Below, piece by piece: positions 14,776 to 23,893 of a stretch of 64,000 nucleotides of DNA; position 1 is the stretch's first letter; each line of letters opens with the position of its first letter. Made by a program: the position numbers and the translations under genes. The DNA comes from Actinotalea alkalitolerans (GTDB lineage: Bacteria; Actinomycetota; Actinomycetes; Actinomycetales; Cellulomonadaceae): NCBI RefSeq assembly GCF_023369855.1, contig NZ_JAMBPP010000008.1, forward strand, positions 1-64,000, written 5' to 3'. The notes under the pieces are model-generated. The model had not been told where the DNA came from. It worked only from the letters and a program-made list of their open reading frames with translations, and searched no databases.

Positions 14776-16737
14776 GTGCACGGAATCAGGGGACGACTCG
14801 TCACGAGCGTCCTGGCGATGATCGTCCTGACCCTCACCCTGGTCACGGCCGTGGTGGCGTTCCGCAGCGACCAGCTGGGGCAGCAGCAGGCCCGGGACTA
14901 CACCGCGGCGCTGGCGGCGCAGCACGCCGCGACCGTGGGCCAGCAGCTGACCAGCGCGGTCACCACGACGACCGATCTCGCGGGCACCCTGGCCTCGCTG
15001 CACAGCGGCGGGGAGATCTCCCGGGCCGAGGCCTCGGCCGTGGTCGGCGCGGTGCTGGCCGCCCACCCCGAGTTCGTCGGCATGTCCACCGCCTGGGAGC
15101 CGGACGCGTTCGACGGTGCCGATGAGGACTTCGTCGGCACCGACCAGAGCGACGCGACCGGCCGGTTCATCCCGTACTGGTACCGCGACGGCGCCACGAT
15201 CGGTGTCGAGGCGCTCGTCGACTACGACGACCCGACGGTCGCCGACTGGTACTTCACGCCCCGCGACACCCTCGCGCCCACGGTGACCGAGCCGTACGTG
15301 TACCCCGTCTCCGGGGTGGACGTCCTGATGACCACCGCCGCTGCGCCGATCATCGTGGACGGGACCTTCCTCGGGGTGGTGACCTCGGACCTGCAGCTGA
15401 CCGCCCTGACCGGGTCGCTCGCGGAGATCCGCCCGTACGGCACGGGCTACGTGTCGCTGCTGACGGACAGTGCCACGGTGGTGACCCACCCCGACGCCGA
15501 GCAGCTCGGGACCACCCTCCAGGGCGACCAGGGCGCACAGTCCCTCGCGGTGATCAGCTCTGAGGCCGCGTCGGTGGCCGTCCTGGACGACCCGGTTCTC
15601 GAGGCCACCGCGATCACCGCGGTCGCCCCGGTGCCGGTGACCGACACCCAGACCTGGACCCTGCTCGTGGCCGCCCCCGAGAGCGTGGCGATGGCGGCCA
15701 GCACCGGCCTGCGCAACTCCACCGTCCTGCTGGGCCTGGGCGCGCTGGTCGTGGCCGGTATCGCGACCTGGGTGATCGGCTCCCGGCTGACCCAGCCCAT
15801 CACGCGCCTCCGGGACCGCCTGGTGGCGATCGCCGACGGCGACGGCGACCTCACCCAGCGTGTCGACGACAGCCGGCGTGACGAGCTCGGCGAGCTGGGT
15901 GGTGCCTTCAACCGCTTCGTCGGGACCATCGCGGACACCGTCTCGGCGATCGGGACGCAGGCACAGCTCCTGCACGCGGCCTCAGGGCGGCTGCACACCG
16001 CGAGCGACCAGCTCAACGGCCACGCGGTGGACACCGCTGCCCGGGCCGACGACGTGGCCACCACCGCCTCGGGCGTCAGCGACGAGGTCGCCGGGGTGGC
16101 TGCCGCCACCGAGGAGATGGGGGCGAGCATCTCCGACATCGCCCGCAGCGTGGGGGAGGCCTCCCGCATCGCCCACGACGCCGTGGCGGCCTCGCAGTCG
16201 ACCGAGGGTGTCATCGCGGACCTGTCGGTCAGCTCGACAGCGATCGGTGAGGTGGTGCGGACGATCACCTCGATCGCCGAGCAGACCAACCTCCTCGCGC
16301 TCAACGCCACCATCGAGGCGGCGCGTGCGGGCGAGGCCGGGAAGGGCTTCGCCGTCGTCGCAGGAGAGGTCCAGCAGCTCAGCCTGCAGACCCGGACGGC
16401 GACCGAGGAGATCGAGCAGCGCATCGGGGCCCTGCGCCGCGACGTCGAGCAGGCGGCCACGTCGGTGAGCCACATCGGCTCCGTGGTGGACCGTCTCGAC
16501 GAGATCCAGGTCGTCATCGCCTCGGCCATCGAGGAGCAGGACGCGACCACCAAGGAGATGTCCCGCGGCGTGGCTCGGGCCGCCACCGCCACCGGTGACA
16601 TCGCCGCGACGATCGGCAACGTCGCCCACATCGCCGGGCAGACGACTCAGAGCGCGTCGGACACCGGCACCTCGGCGGGCGACGTGGCCAGCGCCGCGAC
16701 CGAGCTGCGCGCGCTGGTCGGTCGGTTCCGCATCTGA
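14776..16737 (+). CDS. Methyl-accepting chemotaxis protein
   Basis: A 653-residue transmembrane chemoreceptor. TM1 is at about residues 9-28, an extracellular double-Cache-like sensor follows to about 305, TM2 is at about 310-335, a HAMP domain follows, and the cytoplasmic signalling helices run from about 400 to the end. The conserved hairpin tip is present ([20 protein letters not shown]). It would sense a small molecule outside the cell and steer CheA/CheW, but no che or flagellar genes are in the window. GTG 14776 has TGGAGG 6 nt upstream. The ligand cannot be predicted. Confidence 0.94.
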   Translation: MHGIRGRLVTSVLAMIVLTLTLVTAVVAFRSDQLGQQQARDYTAALAAQHAATVGQQLTSAVTTTTDLAGTLASLHSGGEISRAEASAVVGAVLAAHPEFVGMSTAWEPDAFDGADEDFVGTDQSDATGRFIPYWYRDGATIGVEALVDYDDPTVADWYFTPRDTLAPTVTEPYVYPVSGVDVLMTTAAAPIIVDGTFLGVVTSDLQLTALTGSLAEIRPYGTGYVSLLTDSATVVTHPDAEQLGTTLQGDQGAQSLAVISSEAASVAVLDDPVLEATAITAVAPVPVTDTQTWTLLVAAPESVAMAASTGLRNSTVLLGLGALVVAGIATWVIGSRLTQPITRLRDRLVAIADGDGDLTQRVDDSRRDELGELGGAFNRFVGTIADTVSAIGTQAQLLHAASGRLHTASDQLNGHAVDTAARADDVATTASGVSDEVAGVAAATEEMGASISDIARSVGEASRIAHDAVAASQSTEGVIADLSVSSTAIGEVVRTITSIAEQTNLLALNATIEAARAGEAGKGFAVVAGEVQQLSLQTRTATEEIEQRIGALRRDVEQAATSVSHIGSVVDRLDEIQVVIASAIEEQDATTKEMSRGVARAATATGDIAATIGNVAHIAGQTTQSASDTGTSAGDVASAATELRALVGRFRI

Positions 16738-16754
16738 CTGGCAGGCTCGGGCCC

Positions 16755-17297
16755 ATGACCTCCTGGCGTACCCGCTCGTCCGACGTCGTCTTCGACAACC
16801 CGTGGATCCGGGTGCGGCAGGACGCCGTCGACCGGCCGGACGGGACGCCGGGTACCTACGGGGTGGTCGAGCTGCGCCACCCGGCGGTGTTCGTCGTGCC
16901 GGTCACCGACGACGACGAGGTCGTGATGGTCGAGGTGGACCGGTACACCGTGGGCTCCTCGCTCGAGGTCCCCGCCGGCGGGTCGGACGGCGAGGACCTG
17001 CTCGAGGCCGCACGTCGGGAGCTGCGCGAGGAGACCGGTCTGGTCGCGGACTCCTGGCAGCGGGTCGGCAGCATGATGGCCCTCAACGGGGTGTGCCGTG
17101 CCCCTGAGCACGTCTTCCTGGCCCGGGGCCTGCGCACCGACCCGCGTCCGGTCGAGCAGGCCGAGGAGGGCATCACCGCGGTGCGGCGCGTGCCCTGGTC
17201 GCAGGTCGTGGCCATGGTGGCCGACGGGACCATCACCGACGGCGAGACCGTCGCCGCGCTGATGTACGCCGCGATCGCGCTGGGACGGGTGACCTGA
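16755..17297 (+). CDS. NUDIX hydrolase (ADP-sugar pyrophosphatase-like)
   Basis: A 180-residue NUDIX protein with a complete box in the form GxxxxxExxxxxxxREL-x-EE-x-G (from GSDGEDLLEAARRELREE, near residues 75-95). Length and architecture resemble ADP-ribose/ADP-sugar pyrophosphatases, which cleave nucleotide-linked sugars using Mg2+. There is no Shine-Dalgarno sequence; CAGGCT lies 7 nt before ATG, so it may be leaderless. It begins 17 bp after the chemoreceptor. The substrate is not assignable. Confidence 0.88.
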   Translation: MTSWRTRSSDVVFDNPWIRVRQDAVDRPDGTPGTYGVVELRHPAVFVVPVTDDDEVVMVEVDRYTVGSSLEVPAGGSDGEDLLEAARRELREETGLVADSWQRVGSMMALNGVCRAPEHVFLARGLRTDPRPVEQAEEGITAVRRVPWSQVVAMVADGTITDGETVAALMYAAIALGRVT

Positions 17298-17334
17298 GCG
17301 GAATGGCGCACGTGCCCGCCGGGTTGCCCCTGGG

Positions 17335-18471
17335 GTGAGCACCCCGACACCTGACCTGCCCGGCACCACCCCCGCCGCGTCCGCCACCGCCACCGCCGCC
17401 GCCGCCGCCGCCCCGCCCGTCGACGAGACCCTGCCGCTCGCGGTGCTGGACTTCGTCGGCATCGAGCATGGCGAGTCCGCCCACCACGCCCTCGCCGGTG
17501 CGATCGGGATCGCACAGGCCGTCGAGCGGGCCGGGTTCCGCCGGTACTGGGTCTCCGAGCACCACAACATGCGCAGCCTGGCGTGCAGCGCCCCCGAGAT
17601 CCTCATCGCGGCGATCGCCGGGCGCACCGAACGCATCCGGGTGGGTGCTGCGGGGATCATGCTGCCCAACCATGCGCCGTTCAAGGTCGCCGAGATCTTC
17701 CGCACCCTGCTGGCCCTGCACCCCGGACGCATCGACCTGGGCCTGGGACGCGCCCCCGGCACCGACCCGCTCACCGCCCACGTGCTGCGTCGCGGCGCCT
17801 CGGTCGACGCCGGCGCGGACTTCCCCGGGCAGGTCGGCGAGCTGCTCGGCCACCTGGGGGAGGGTTTCCCCGCGGGCCACCCCTACGCACCCCTGGTCGC
17901 CGCACCCGTCGTCGACGAGCGACCCCAGCTCTTCATGCTCGGCTCGAGCCCCTACGGCCCGCAGTTCGCCGCGGCCAACGGGATGACCGCGGTCTTCGCC
18001 CACCACCAGAGCCCCGAGATCGCCGTGGACGTGCTGCGCGAGTACCGCCGAGCGTTCGTCCCGGGCGTCCAGGACGAGCCCCGGTCGGCGATGTCGGTGC
18101 TGACCTTCGCGAGCGACGACCCCGGTGCGGTGGCCGAGTTCGAGGCCGCGTGGGCACTGACGATGCAGAACCTCGCCCGCGGGATCCGTGAGCCCCTGCG
18201 CCCCGAGGAGGTGCGCGAGCACGCCCGGTCGGAGGCGTTCCAGCGCTCGCGGACCGCCCGCGGGGCGGGCGACGGCACGGCCACCGAGCCGGACGGCCGC
18301 ATGGTCACCGGACCCGCGGACGCCGTCGTGCGGCGGTTGCGCGAGCTCAAGGAGCAGGCGCAGGTCGACGAGATCGTGGTGGTCACCCCGTCGTTGGACC
18401 GCGCCCAGCGGACGGCGAGCTTCGAGGCGATCGCGACGCAGTGGCGGCGCACCGAGGCCGCGGGCGGTTGA
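17335..18471 (+). CDS. LLM-class flavin-dependent oxidoreductase
   Basis: A 378-residue luciferase-like monooxygenase of the type often annotated as an alkanal-monooxygenase-like MsnO8 family enzyme. Conserved blocks include RYWVSEHHNM near residue 62 and LGLGRAPGTD near 140. Such enzymes use reduced flavin supplied by a reductase. The N-terminal 30 residues are a Thr/Ala-rich low-complexity tail, so the start GTG 17335 may be too far upstream, although no better start with a Shine-Dalgarno sequence is visible. No partner flavin reductase is nearby. Confidence 0.86.
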   Translation: MSTPTPDLPGTTPAASATATAAAAAAPPVDETLPLAVLDFVGIEHGESAHHALAGAIGIAQAVERAGFRRYWVSEHHNMRSLACSAPEILIAAIAGRTERIRVGAAGIMLPNHAPFKVAEIFRTLLALHPGRIDLGLGRAPGTDPLTAHVLRRGASVDAGADFPGQVGELLGHLGEGFPAGHPYAPLVAAPVVDERPQLFMLGSSPYGPQFAAANGMTAVFAHHQSPEIAVDVLREYRRAFVPGVQDEPRSAMSVLTFASDDPGAVAEFEAAWALTMQNLARGIREPLRPEEVREHARSEAFQRSRTARGAGDGTATEPDGRMVTGPADAVVRRLRELKEQAQVDEIVVVTPSLDRAQRTASFEAIATQWRRTEAAGG

Positions 18472-18496
18472 GGGGGCCGGTGCCCTGACCCAGCGC

Positions 18497-18538
18497 GGTC
18501 GCGCCTCAGACCTGGGAGCGTCTGACCTGGGCGCGACC
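18497..18538. terminator. Bidirectional hairpin between convergent genes
   Basis: GGTCGCGCC (18497-18505) pairs perfectly with GGCGCGACC (18530-18538), and inside it TCAGAC pairs with GTCTGA. It lies exactly between the monooxygenase and the oppositely oriented membrane-protein gene. There is no T-tract, as is common in GC-rich actinomycetes. Confidence 0.7.
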
Positions 18539-18546
18539 CGGGCGCG

Positions 18547-20184
18547 TCAGACCCGCGCGTCCTCGCGTCGTCCGCTGAAGGCGACCAGCCCGGCGACCCC
18601 GAGGGCCGAGAACCCCCACTGGACGACCACCAGCGACGGGGTGAACGTCCCGAGGAACAGGGCGAGTGCTGTCGGCAGGGTGCACACCAGTGCGAGGTCC
18701 AGCCCGCGCAGCAGACCGCCGGTGGGCGGCATGCCTCCCATCGGGGTCGAGATCGGGACCTTGCCCCAGTTGGGTGGGGGCCGGTAGGCGCTGCGCAGGG
18801 CGGCAGCCGCGAGGACAGCGGCCCAGGCGGGGACCAGCGCGAACCACCACAGCGACTCCTCGCTGCTGATCGACCCGCCACCGCCGAGCCCCTCGACGGC
18901 CAGGGAGCCCATCACCACCAGCCCCCAGGTGGCTGCGGTGATCAGCGGGACGCTCCCGCGCACCAGGCGGGCGTCGCGGGCCGAGAGCGGCATCAGACGG
19001 TCCAGCACGGGTGCCATCTCGGCGTGACGTGCCCCGGCCGCCGCGGCGTTGACGGCCCAGAACCCGGTGAGCAGCAGGGTTCCGTACAGGGCCAGGCTGC
19101 CGTCGAGCACCGGCACGCGGACCAGCGCCACCCCGAGCAGCAGCGCGACGGCGAGCTGGGCGATCTGCCGGGGGGTGCGCGCCAGCAGGACGACGTCGGC
19201 GGTGAGGATCGCGCGGCGAGGCCCGCCGGGTGACAGCGCGAGGGAGCGTGCCCGCCGGGGTCGCAGCGAGCTGGTGGTCAGGGCACGGCTCAGCTCGCGC
19301 AGGTCCAGGGACAGCACCGCGGACAGGGCGCGCGTCCCCACCGACCCGTGCGAGCGCAGCTGGGTCCCGGTGAGCTGGTCGCTGCGTCGCTCGGCGTACC
19401 AGGTGCCCACCACGGCCGCCACGGCCAACGGCCCGGCGAGCCACCAGGCGGAGCCCAGCCCCCAGGTGAGCGTCGCGAGCGGGCTCGTGGGCGACCCGGT
19501 GGTCAGGGCCAGCGCGGCGACGCCGACGGTCGAGACCAGCATGGTGACCTCGCCGACGACGGCGACCGTGCGGCTCGTGGACGCCTCGGGCCGGGTCGAC
19601 GGCGTGGGCCGGCTCGCGCTGCGGGTGGGGTGCCACGACTGCAGCAGCAGCGCTGCTGCGGCGAGCGCCCCGAAGGTCGCCCCTCCCACGGCCGCCCACC
19701 CCAGCAGCCGCTGCGCGGTGATCGGGGAGCCGAACCCGACCACGACGAGCGGGGCGATGACGGTCCCTGCCAGGGCGGCGCTGAGCGGCCAGCGCAGCAC
19801 GGTGGGTCGCAGCAGCCCGCGTCGGTCGACGGGCATCGGCAGCCACCAGGACGCGCCGCCCCCGCCGACCCCGACGGGTCCGAGGCGTCCGGCGAGGCTG
19901 AGCAGCCCGCCCGCGGCGGCCAGCACGACCAGGGCGGCCGGGAGTTCGCTGTCGACCAGCCGCGCGGGCCCTCCGGCGTCGGGCACCGAGCCGCCGATCG
20001 CGGAGGCGATACCCAGCACGAACGTCGCGCACAGCCCGACGGTGACGATGACGTACCAGACCTCGGAGACCACGTGGCCGAGGCCGCGGCCCTCACGGGC
20101 GGCCTCGATCTGGGAGGTGAGCTGGCGGACGCGTCGCCCGGTCGGGACCCGCTCGGGGTCGGCGGTGACGGTGGGGTGGCTCAC
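18547..20184 (-). CDS. Large membrane partner of ABC ATPase (DUF6297-like)
   Basis: A 545-residue integral membrane protein with about ten hydrophobic segments. GTG 20184 is chosen because it overlaps the ATPase stop (GTGA); upstream frame would be inside the ATPase gene. Size, position behind a stand-alone ATPase and hydrophobicity resemble actinobacterial DUF6297 proteins, presumed permeases of an ABC exporter, but I cannot align it here. A substrate is not predictable. Confidence 0.7.
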   Translation of the reverse strand: MSHPTVTADPERVPTGRRVRQLTSQIEAAREGRGLGHVVSEVWYVIVTVGLCATFVLGIASAIGGSVPDAGGPARLVDSELPAALVVLAAAGGLLSLAGRLGPVGVGGGGASWWLPMPVDRRGLLRPTVLRWPLSAALAGTVIAPLVVVGFGSPITAQRLLGWAAVGGATFGALAAAALLLQSWHPTRSASRPTPSTRPEASTSRTVAVVGEVTMLVSTVGVAALALTTGSPTSPLATLTWGLGSAWWLAGPLAVAAVVGTWYAERRSDQLTGTQLRSHGSVGTRALSAVLSLDLRELSRALTTSSLRPRRARSLALSPGGPRRAILTADVVLLARTPRQIAQLAVALLLGVALVRVPVLDGSLALYGTLLLTGFWAVNAAAAGARHAEMAPVLDRLMPLSARDARLVRGSVPLITAATWGLVVMGSLAVEGLGGGGSISSEESLWWFALVPAWAAVLAAAALRSAYRPPPNWGKVPISTPMGGMPPTGGLLRGLDLALVCTLPTALALFLGTFTPSLVVVQWGFSALGVAGLVAFSGRREDARV

Positions 20185-20879
20185 CGCGCCTCGGCGTTCA
20201 TCGCGGCGACGGCCGCCTGGGTGCGCAGGCGACGGCACCTCACCTCGTCCACCAGGACGGCGTCGGCCCCCAGGGCGGTCAGCAGGTACGGGTCGTGGGT
20301 GGCCAGGAGGACGCCCCGGCCCGCCTCGGCCTCGGCGCGCAGCAGACCCGCGAGGGAGGTGCGCATCGCCGAGTCGAGACGCTGCTCGGGCTCGTCGAGG
20401 ACCAGCAGGTCCCGCGGGCGCACGAACGCCGCGGCGAGCAGCAGGCGCCGACGCTGACCCGACGACAGCGCCGACGGGACGACCTGGGACTGGCTGGTCA
20501 GCCCGAAGGTGGTCATGATCCGGTCCACCGTGGAGGAGGTGCCGACCACGCCGTGCCCGGCCGCGGTGAGCAGCAGGTGCTCGCGGGTGGTCAGCCCCGG
20601 GAACCAGGCGTCGTCGTCGAGCACCCCGGCGACGCGGCCGCGGAAGTCGGCGGACCGTTCGTCGACGTCACGGTTCAGCACCTTGAGGGTGCCGGCGAGG
20701 GGTTCGAGCAGTCCCAGCACGGCGCGCAGAACGGTGGACTTCCCGGAGCCGTTCGGGCCGATGAGCGCGAGCACCTGGCCGGGGCGCAGGGTCAGGTCGA
20801 CCGGCGCGCAGACCGCCTCCCCGCTGTACCCGACCCGCAGCCCGGTCGCACGGATGAGGGGCGGGGCCTGGGTGCTCAC
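20181..20879 (-). CDS. ABC transporter ATP-binding protein
   Basis: A 232-residue ATPase subunit with Walker A GPNGSGKST (near residue 41), signature LSSGQRRRL (near 138) and Walker B LLVLDEP (near 158). It couples ATP hydrolysis to the membrane protein encoded immediately downstream, with a 4-bp overlap. The GTG start is preceded by TAGGGT at 7 nt, a leaderless arrangement. Exporter rather than importer is likely because no binding protein accompanies it. Confidence 0.93.
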   Translation of the reverse strand: MSTQAPPLIRATGLRVGYSGEAVCAPVDLTLRPGQVLALIGPNGSGKSTVLRAVLGLLEPLAGTLKVLNRDVDERSADFRGRVAGVLDDDAWFPGLTTREHLLLTAAGHGVVGTSSTVDRIMTTFGLTSQSQVVPSALSSGQRRRLLLAAAFVRPRDLLVLDEPEQRLDSAMRTSLAGLLRAEAEAGRGVLLATHDPYLLTALGADAVLVDEVRCRRLRTQAAVAAMNAEAR

Positions 20880-20925
20880 CCGCTGAACCCTACGGCTCAG
20901 GCCTTGCCGGGCGTGGTGCCCCTCG

Positions 20926-22368
20926 TCACGGACGCGGGATCTCCAGGCCCCGGAGCGCCTCGGCGGGCAGCGCGCGAGGCGGGATGGGTTCGACCCGGAC
21001 CGGCAGCAGCAGGACCAGGCCGACCGCGAGGACCAGGACGATGCCGAGGATGCCCCAGTACTGCGCCTGCGCGACGGCGATGAACGTCGAGAACGCGAGC
21101 GGTGTCACGAAGCTGGCCGCCCGGCCCGTGGTCGCGTAGAGGCCGAAGATCTCGCTCTCGCGGCCCGGTGGGATCACGCGGCAGAGCAGGGAGCGGCTCG
21201 CGGACTGCGCGGGCCCGACGAAGACGCACAGCAGGAGGCCGAACACCCAGAACACGCCCTGCCCGCCGTCGTGCCACACGAACACCGCCAGGCCGGCCGC
21301 GATCAGCCCGACGAGCGATCCGACGATCACCCGCTTGGGGCCGAGAGCGTCGTCCAGCAGGCCGGCGAGGAACGTCGAGATGCCCGCCACGACGTTGGCG
21401 ACGATCGCGAAGACCACGACCTCGCTCGCGCTGAACCCGAAGGTCACCGAGGCGATGACGGCACCGAAGGTGAACACCCCGGCCAACCCGTCGCGGTACA
21501 CGGCGCTGGCGATGAGGAACCGGAGCGTGGGTCGCGAGTGGCGCCACAGCCCCACGACGTCCCGGCCCAGGCGCCGGTAGGACTCGACCACGCTCACGGG
21601 CGGGCGGCTGCTGCTCTGCGGGACCTCGGGCACCGCGAGCAGCACCGGGACCGCGAAGGCCCCGAACCAGAGGGCCGCCACGAGCACCGAGATGCGGATG
21701 TCCATCCCGTCCTCGCCGGTCACGCCGAACCAACCGACCTCGGGGTTGATGAACCCGACGAACAGGATGAGCAGCAGCACGATGCCGCCGATGTAGCCGG
21801 CGCCCCAGCCGACCGCGCTGACCCGTCCCATCGAGCTGGGGGAGCTGATCTGCGCGAGCATCGCGTTGTAGTTGACCGACGCGAGCTCGAACGCGATGTT
21901 GGCGAGCGCGAGCAGGGTGATGCCGAGCAGCAGGTTGAAGGTCAACGACTCCGGGTCGGGGCGGACCAGCACCATCGCTGCGCTCAGGGCGACCGTGACC
22001 CCGGTGTGGATGCCGAGCCACCGCTTGCGCCGACCGGCGTCATCGGCCCGCGCACCCAGGACGGGGGCGAGCACCGCGATGACCAGTCCGCCGATGGCCA
22101 GGCCCCAGCCGAGCCACGCCGAGTGCTCGGCGAGCGTGACCGACAGGGCCGCGGACGCGGGACCGCCCGCGGTGCCCTCCGCCTGCGCGGCCGTGACGAG
22201 CACGGGGTCGACGAAGGCCTCGCTGGTGATCCAGCGGGTGAAGACGAACGTCGTGATGACGGCGTTGAAGGCCGCCGACCCCCAGTCCCACAGCGACCAG
22301 GCGACGATCCGCCGACGCGGGTACCTCGCACGCAGGCTTGCGGGGGACACGGCCGCGTCGGTGGTCAC
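20926..22368 (-). CDS. UMF1-type MFS transporter (Atg22-like)
   Basis: A 480-residue transporter with twelve predicted membrane helices. The N-terminus contains AWSLWDWGSAAFNAVITTFV, a hallmark of the UMF1/Atg22-like branch of the major facilitator superfamily. GTG 22368 is chosen: TACGAT lies 6 nt before it, fitting a leaderless gene, and the upstream extension is Pro-rich and unlike the family. The substrate is unknown; eukaryotic relatives export amino acids from vacuoles. Confidence 0.88.
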   Translation of the reverse strand: MTTDAAVSPASLRARYPRRRIVAWSLWDWGSAAFNAVITTFVFTRWITSEAFVDPVLVTAAQAEGTAGGPASAALSVTLAEHSAWLGWGLAIGGLVIAVLAPVLGARADDAGRRKRWLGIHTGVTVALSAAMVLVRPDPESLTFNLLLGITLLALANIAFELASVNYNAMLAQISSPSSMGRVSAVGWGAGYIGGIVLLLILFVGFINPEVGWFGVTGEDGMDIRISVLVAALWFGAFAVPVLLAVPEVPQSSSRPPVSVVESYRRLGRDVVGLWRHSRPTLRFLIASAVYRDGLAGVFTFGAVIASVTFGFSASEVVVFAIVANVVAGISTFLAGLLDDALGPKRVIVGSLVGLIAAGLAVFVWHDGGQGVFWVFGLLLCVFVGPAQSASRSLLCRVIPPGRESEIFGLYATTGRAASFVTPLAFSTFIAVAQAQYWGILGIVLVLAVGLVLLLPVRVEPIPPRALPAEALRGLEIPRP

Positions 22369-22465
22369 GCGCGCATCGTACGGTCGCGGTGACGTCGGTG
22401 GCAGACCCGTGGGCGGGTGGAACGCACTCGACACCGCGAGTTCGCCCGCCGGCCACCGAAGCCGT

Positions 22466-22981
22466 TCAGCCCCGGTCGGTAGCCCCGGTGGTCGGGGCGG
22501 GTCGGGTGAGCTCGACGAGTGCGGGGTCGGGGGTGCGGCCCAGAGCGGTGGACGCGCGGACGGCGAGGGTCGCTGCGCGAGTCTGGCGCGGGGAGGGCGA
22601 AGCCGAGGGCGCCGCGGCTGACGGACGCACCGGTGCGGGCTCGCGGGTGGGTGCGTGCGCGGGCTCGGGCGCGCGCGCTACCGCCGACGTCGCGGCGAGC
22701 ACCACCTCGGCGACGGTGCCGACCATGGGGGCGTCGGCCGGTTGGAGGATCTCCGCGTCGAGCAGCTCCCCGAGCGTCGCCAGGCCGGCCTCGGCCCGCA
22801 CCGGGTGGTCGGAGGTGGCGGTCTCGACCGCCCAGCGCAGCGTCCGCAGCGTCTCCTCACGGCGGCGCCACACGTCACGCTCCTCGTCACCGCGCCGCAC
22901 CACCCAGTGCCCGAGCATCACCGCCACGAAGGACAGCAGCGGTGTGCCCACCACGACGAAGATCGCCAGCTCGGTCGACAT
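22466..22981 (-). CDS. Single-pass membrane protein, unknown
   Basis: A 171-residue protein with one N-terminal membrane segment (about residues 5-25), a charged helical segment (RRGDEERDVWRRREETLRTL) and a Pro/Ala-rich disordered tail from about residue 95. ATG 22981 follows GGAGGGG by 6 nt. No family recognised; the layout resembles small membrane-anchored scaffold proteins of actinomycetes. Confidence 0.68.
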   Translation of the reverse strand: MSTELAIFVVVGTPLLSFVAVMLGHWVVRRGDEERDVWRRREETLRTLRWAVETATSDHPVRAEAGLATLGELLDAEILQPADAPMVGTVAEVVLAATSAVARAPEPAHAPTREPAPVRPSAAAPSASPSPRQTRAATLAVRASTALGRTPDPALVELTRPAPTTGATDRG

Positions 22982-23071
22982 GGTGCGCCCCTCCGCGTCC
23001 TGCACGCGCCGTCCTGTGCCGGACGACGTCGTGCTCCCGACCCTAGGCGCGACCGCCGACGACGCGAGCGC

Positions 23072-23203
23072 TCACGCTGGGGTGAGCGAGGGTTCCTCGC
23101 TGCTCTGCACGATGACCACGACCATGGCGAGCTCGGCGACCCAGGTCATGTCCACCCCACCCTCGGGGTCGATGCGTCGCTGCCTCAGCTCGACGATGCG
23201 CAT
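23072..23203 (-). CDS. Small 43-residue protein
   Basis: A short gene beginning MRIVELRQRR with an excellent AAGGAGG Shine-Dalgarno sequence 7 nt before ATG 23203. It has a hydrophobic stretch (WVAELAMVVVIVQ) and ends before the next minus-strand gene. No family recognised. The strong ribosome-binding site is the main support; codon preference is compatible with coding. Confidence 0.5.
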   Translation of the reverse strand: MRIVELRQRRIDPEGGVDMTWVAELAMVVVIVQSSEEPSLTPA

Positions 23204-23250
23204 GGGATGGCCTCCTTCGCGGGGACAGGTCAGGCGGGACTACCAGGGCC

Positions 23251-23349
23251 TCAGGCGGGGGCCACCAGGCACCACTCGTTGCCCTCGGGGTCGAGCAGCA
23301 CCTGGAAGGACCCGGCCTGGCTGAGGCGGTGTGGGTTCGTGGGGTCCAC
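23251..23349 (-). pseudogene. C-terminal remnant of a VOC/glyoxalase-like protein
   Basis: Thirty-two residues including SFQVLLDPEGNEWCLV, the typical last strand of vicinal-oxygen-chelate (glyoxalase-like) proteins, with its metal-ligand-type Glu. Nothing upstream supplies the rest of the fold: the flavodoxin gene begins its 3-prime end 5 bp away. The upstream part was probably lost when the neighbouring genes arrived or rearranged. Confidence 0.65.
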
Positions 23350-23353
23350 CGGT

Positions 23354-23893
23354 TCAGGAGGAGTCACTCAGGAGGTGGGTCGCGATCTCTTCGGCCCACG
23401 CGGTGATGCTGTCCCACTCGCGGAAGTCGCCGACGGGAAAGCTGTCGCGGGCGGCGGGCAGGTGTCGGGTCAGTCGTTCGCCGATGCCGATCGGGGGTGC
23501 CTGCGGGTCGTAGGCCCCGAAGAAGACCTGCTCACCGCGGGTGTTCAGCAAGGCGGTGAGCTCGTCGAACTCCTTGGGGCGGGTAGCGGCGAGGACGTCA
23601 TTGCCTTCGTCGTCCACGCGGTCGGTACCCAGGGGCCCGCTGCTGAACAGCCAGACCGGCCGAGCAGCGAGCTCGGCGTGGTTCCGCTTGGCGAAGCGCA
23701 CCGCGGGCTTGAGCCAGTGGAACATGTAGGCCGCTCCGCCGAGGACGACCGCGTCGTAGTCGTCGAGGTTCTTCACGTCGTCGACAGCCTTGGCTTCGGC
23801 AGAGAGGCCCTGGTCGGTGAGGGTGGAGGCGATGCGTTCAGCGATCCCGGCCGTGGCCCCGTGCCGGGTGGCGTAGGCGACCAAGACGTTCAT
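23354..23893 (-). CDS. Flavodoxin-domain protein (HemG-like)
   Basis: A 179-residue FMN-binding protein with the phosphate-loop YATRHGATAGIAE near the N-terminus. It resembles the flavodoxin family that includes menaquinone-dependent protoporphyrinogen oxidase HemG, but actinomycetes usually carry several paralogs with unknown roles, so HemG function is not claimed. It overlaps the upstream membrane-protein gene by 4 bp (ATGA), so the two are translationally coupled. Confidence 0.85.
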   Translation of the reverse strand: MNVLVAYATRHGATAGIAERIASTLTDQGLSAEAKAVDDVKNLDDYDAVVLGGAAYMFHWLKPAVRFAKRNHAELAARPVWLFSSGPLGTDRVDDEGNDVLAATRPKEFDELTALLNTRGEQVFFGAYDPQAPPIGIGERLTRHLPAARDSFPVGDFREWDSITAWAEEIATHLLSDSS

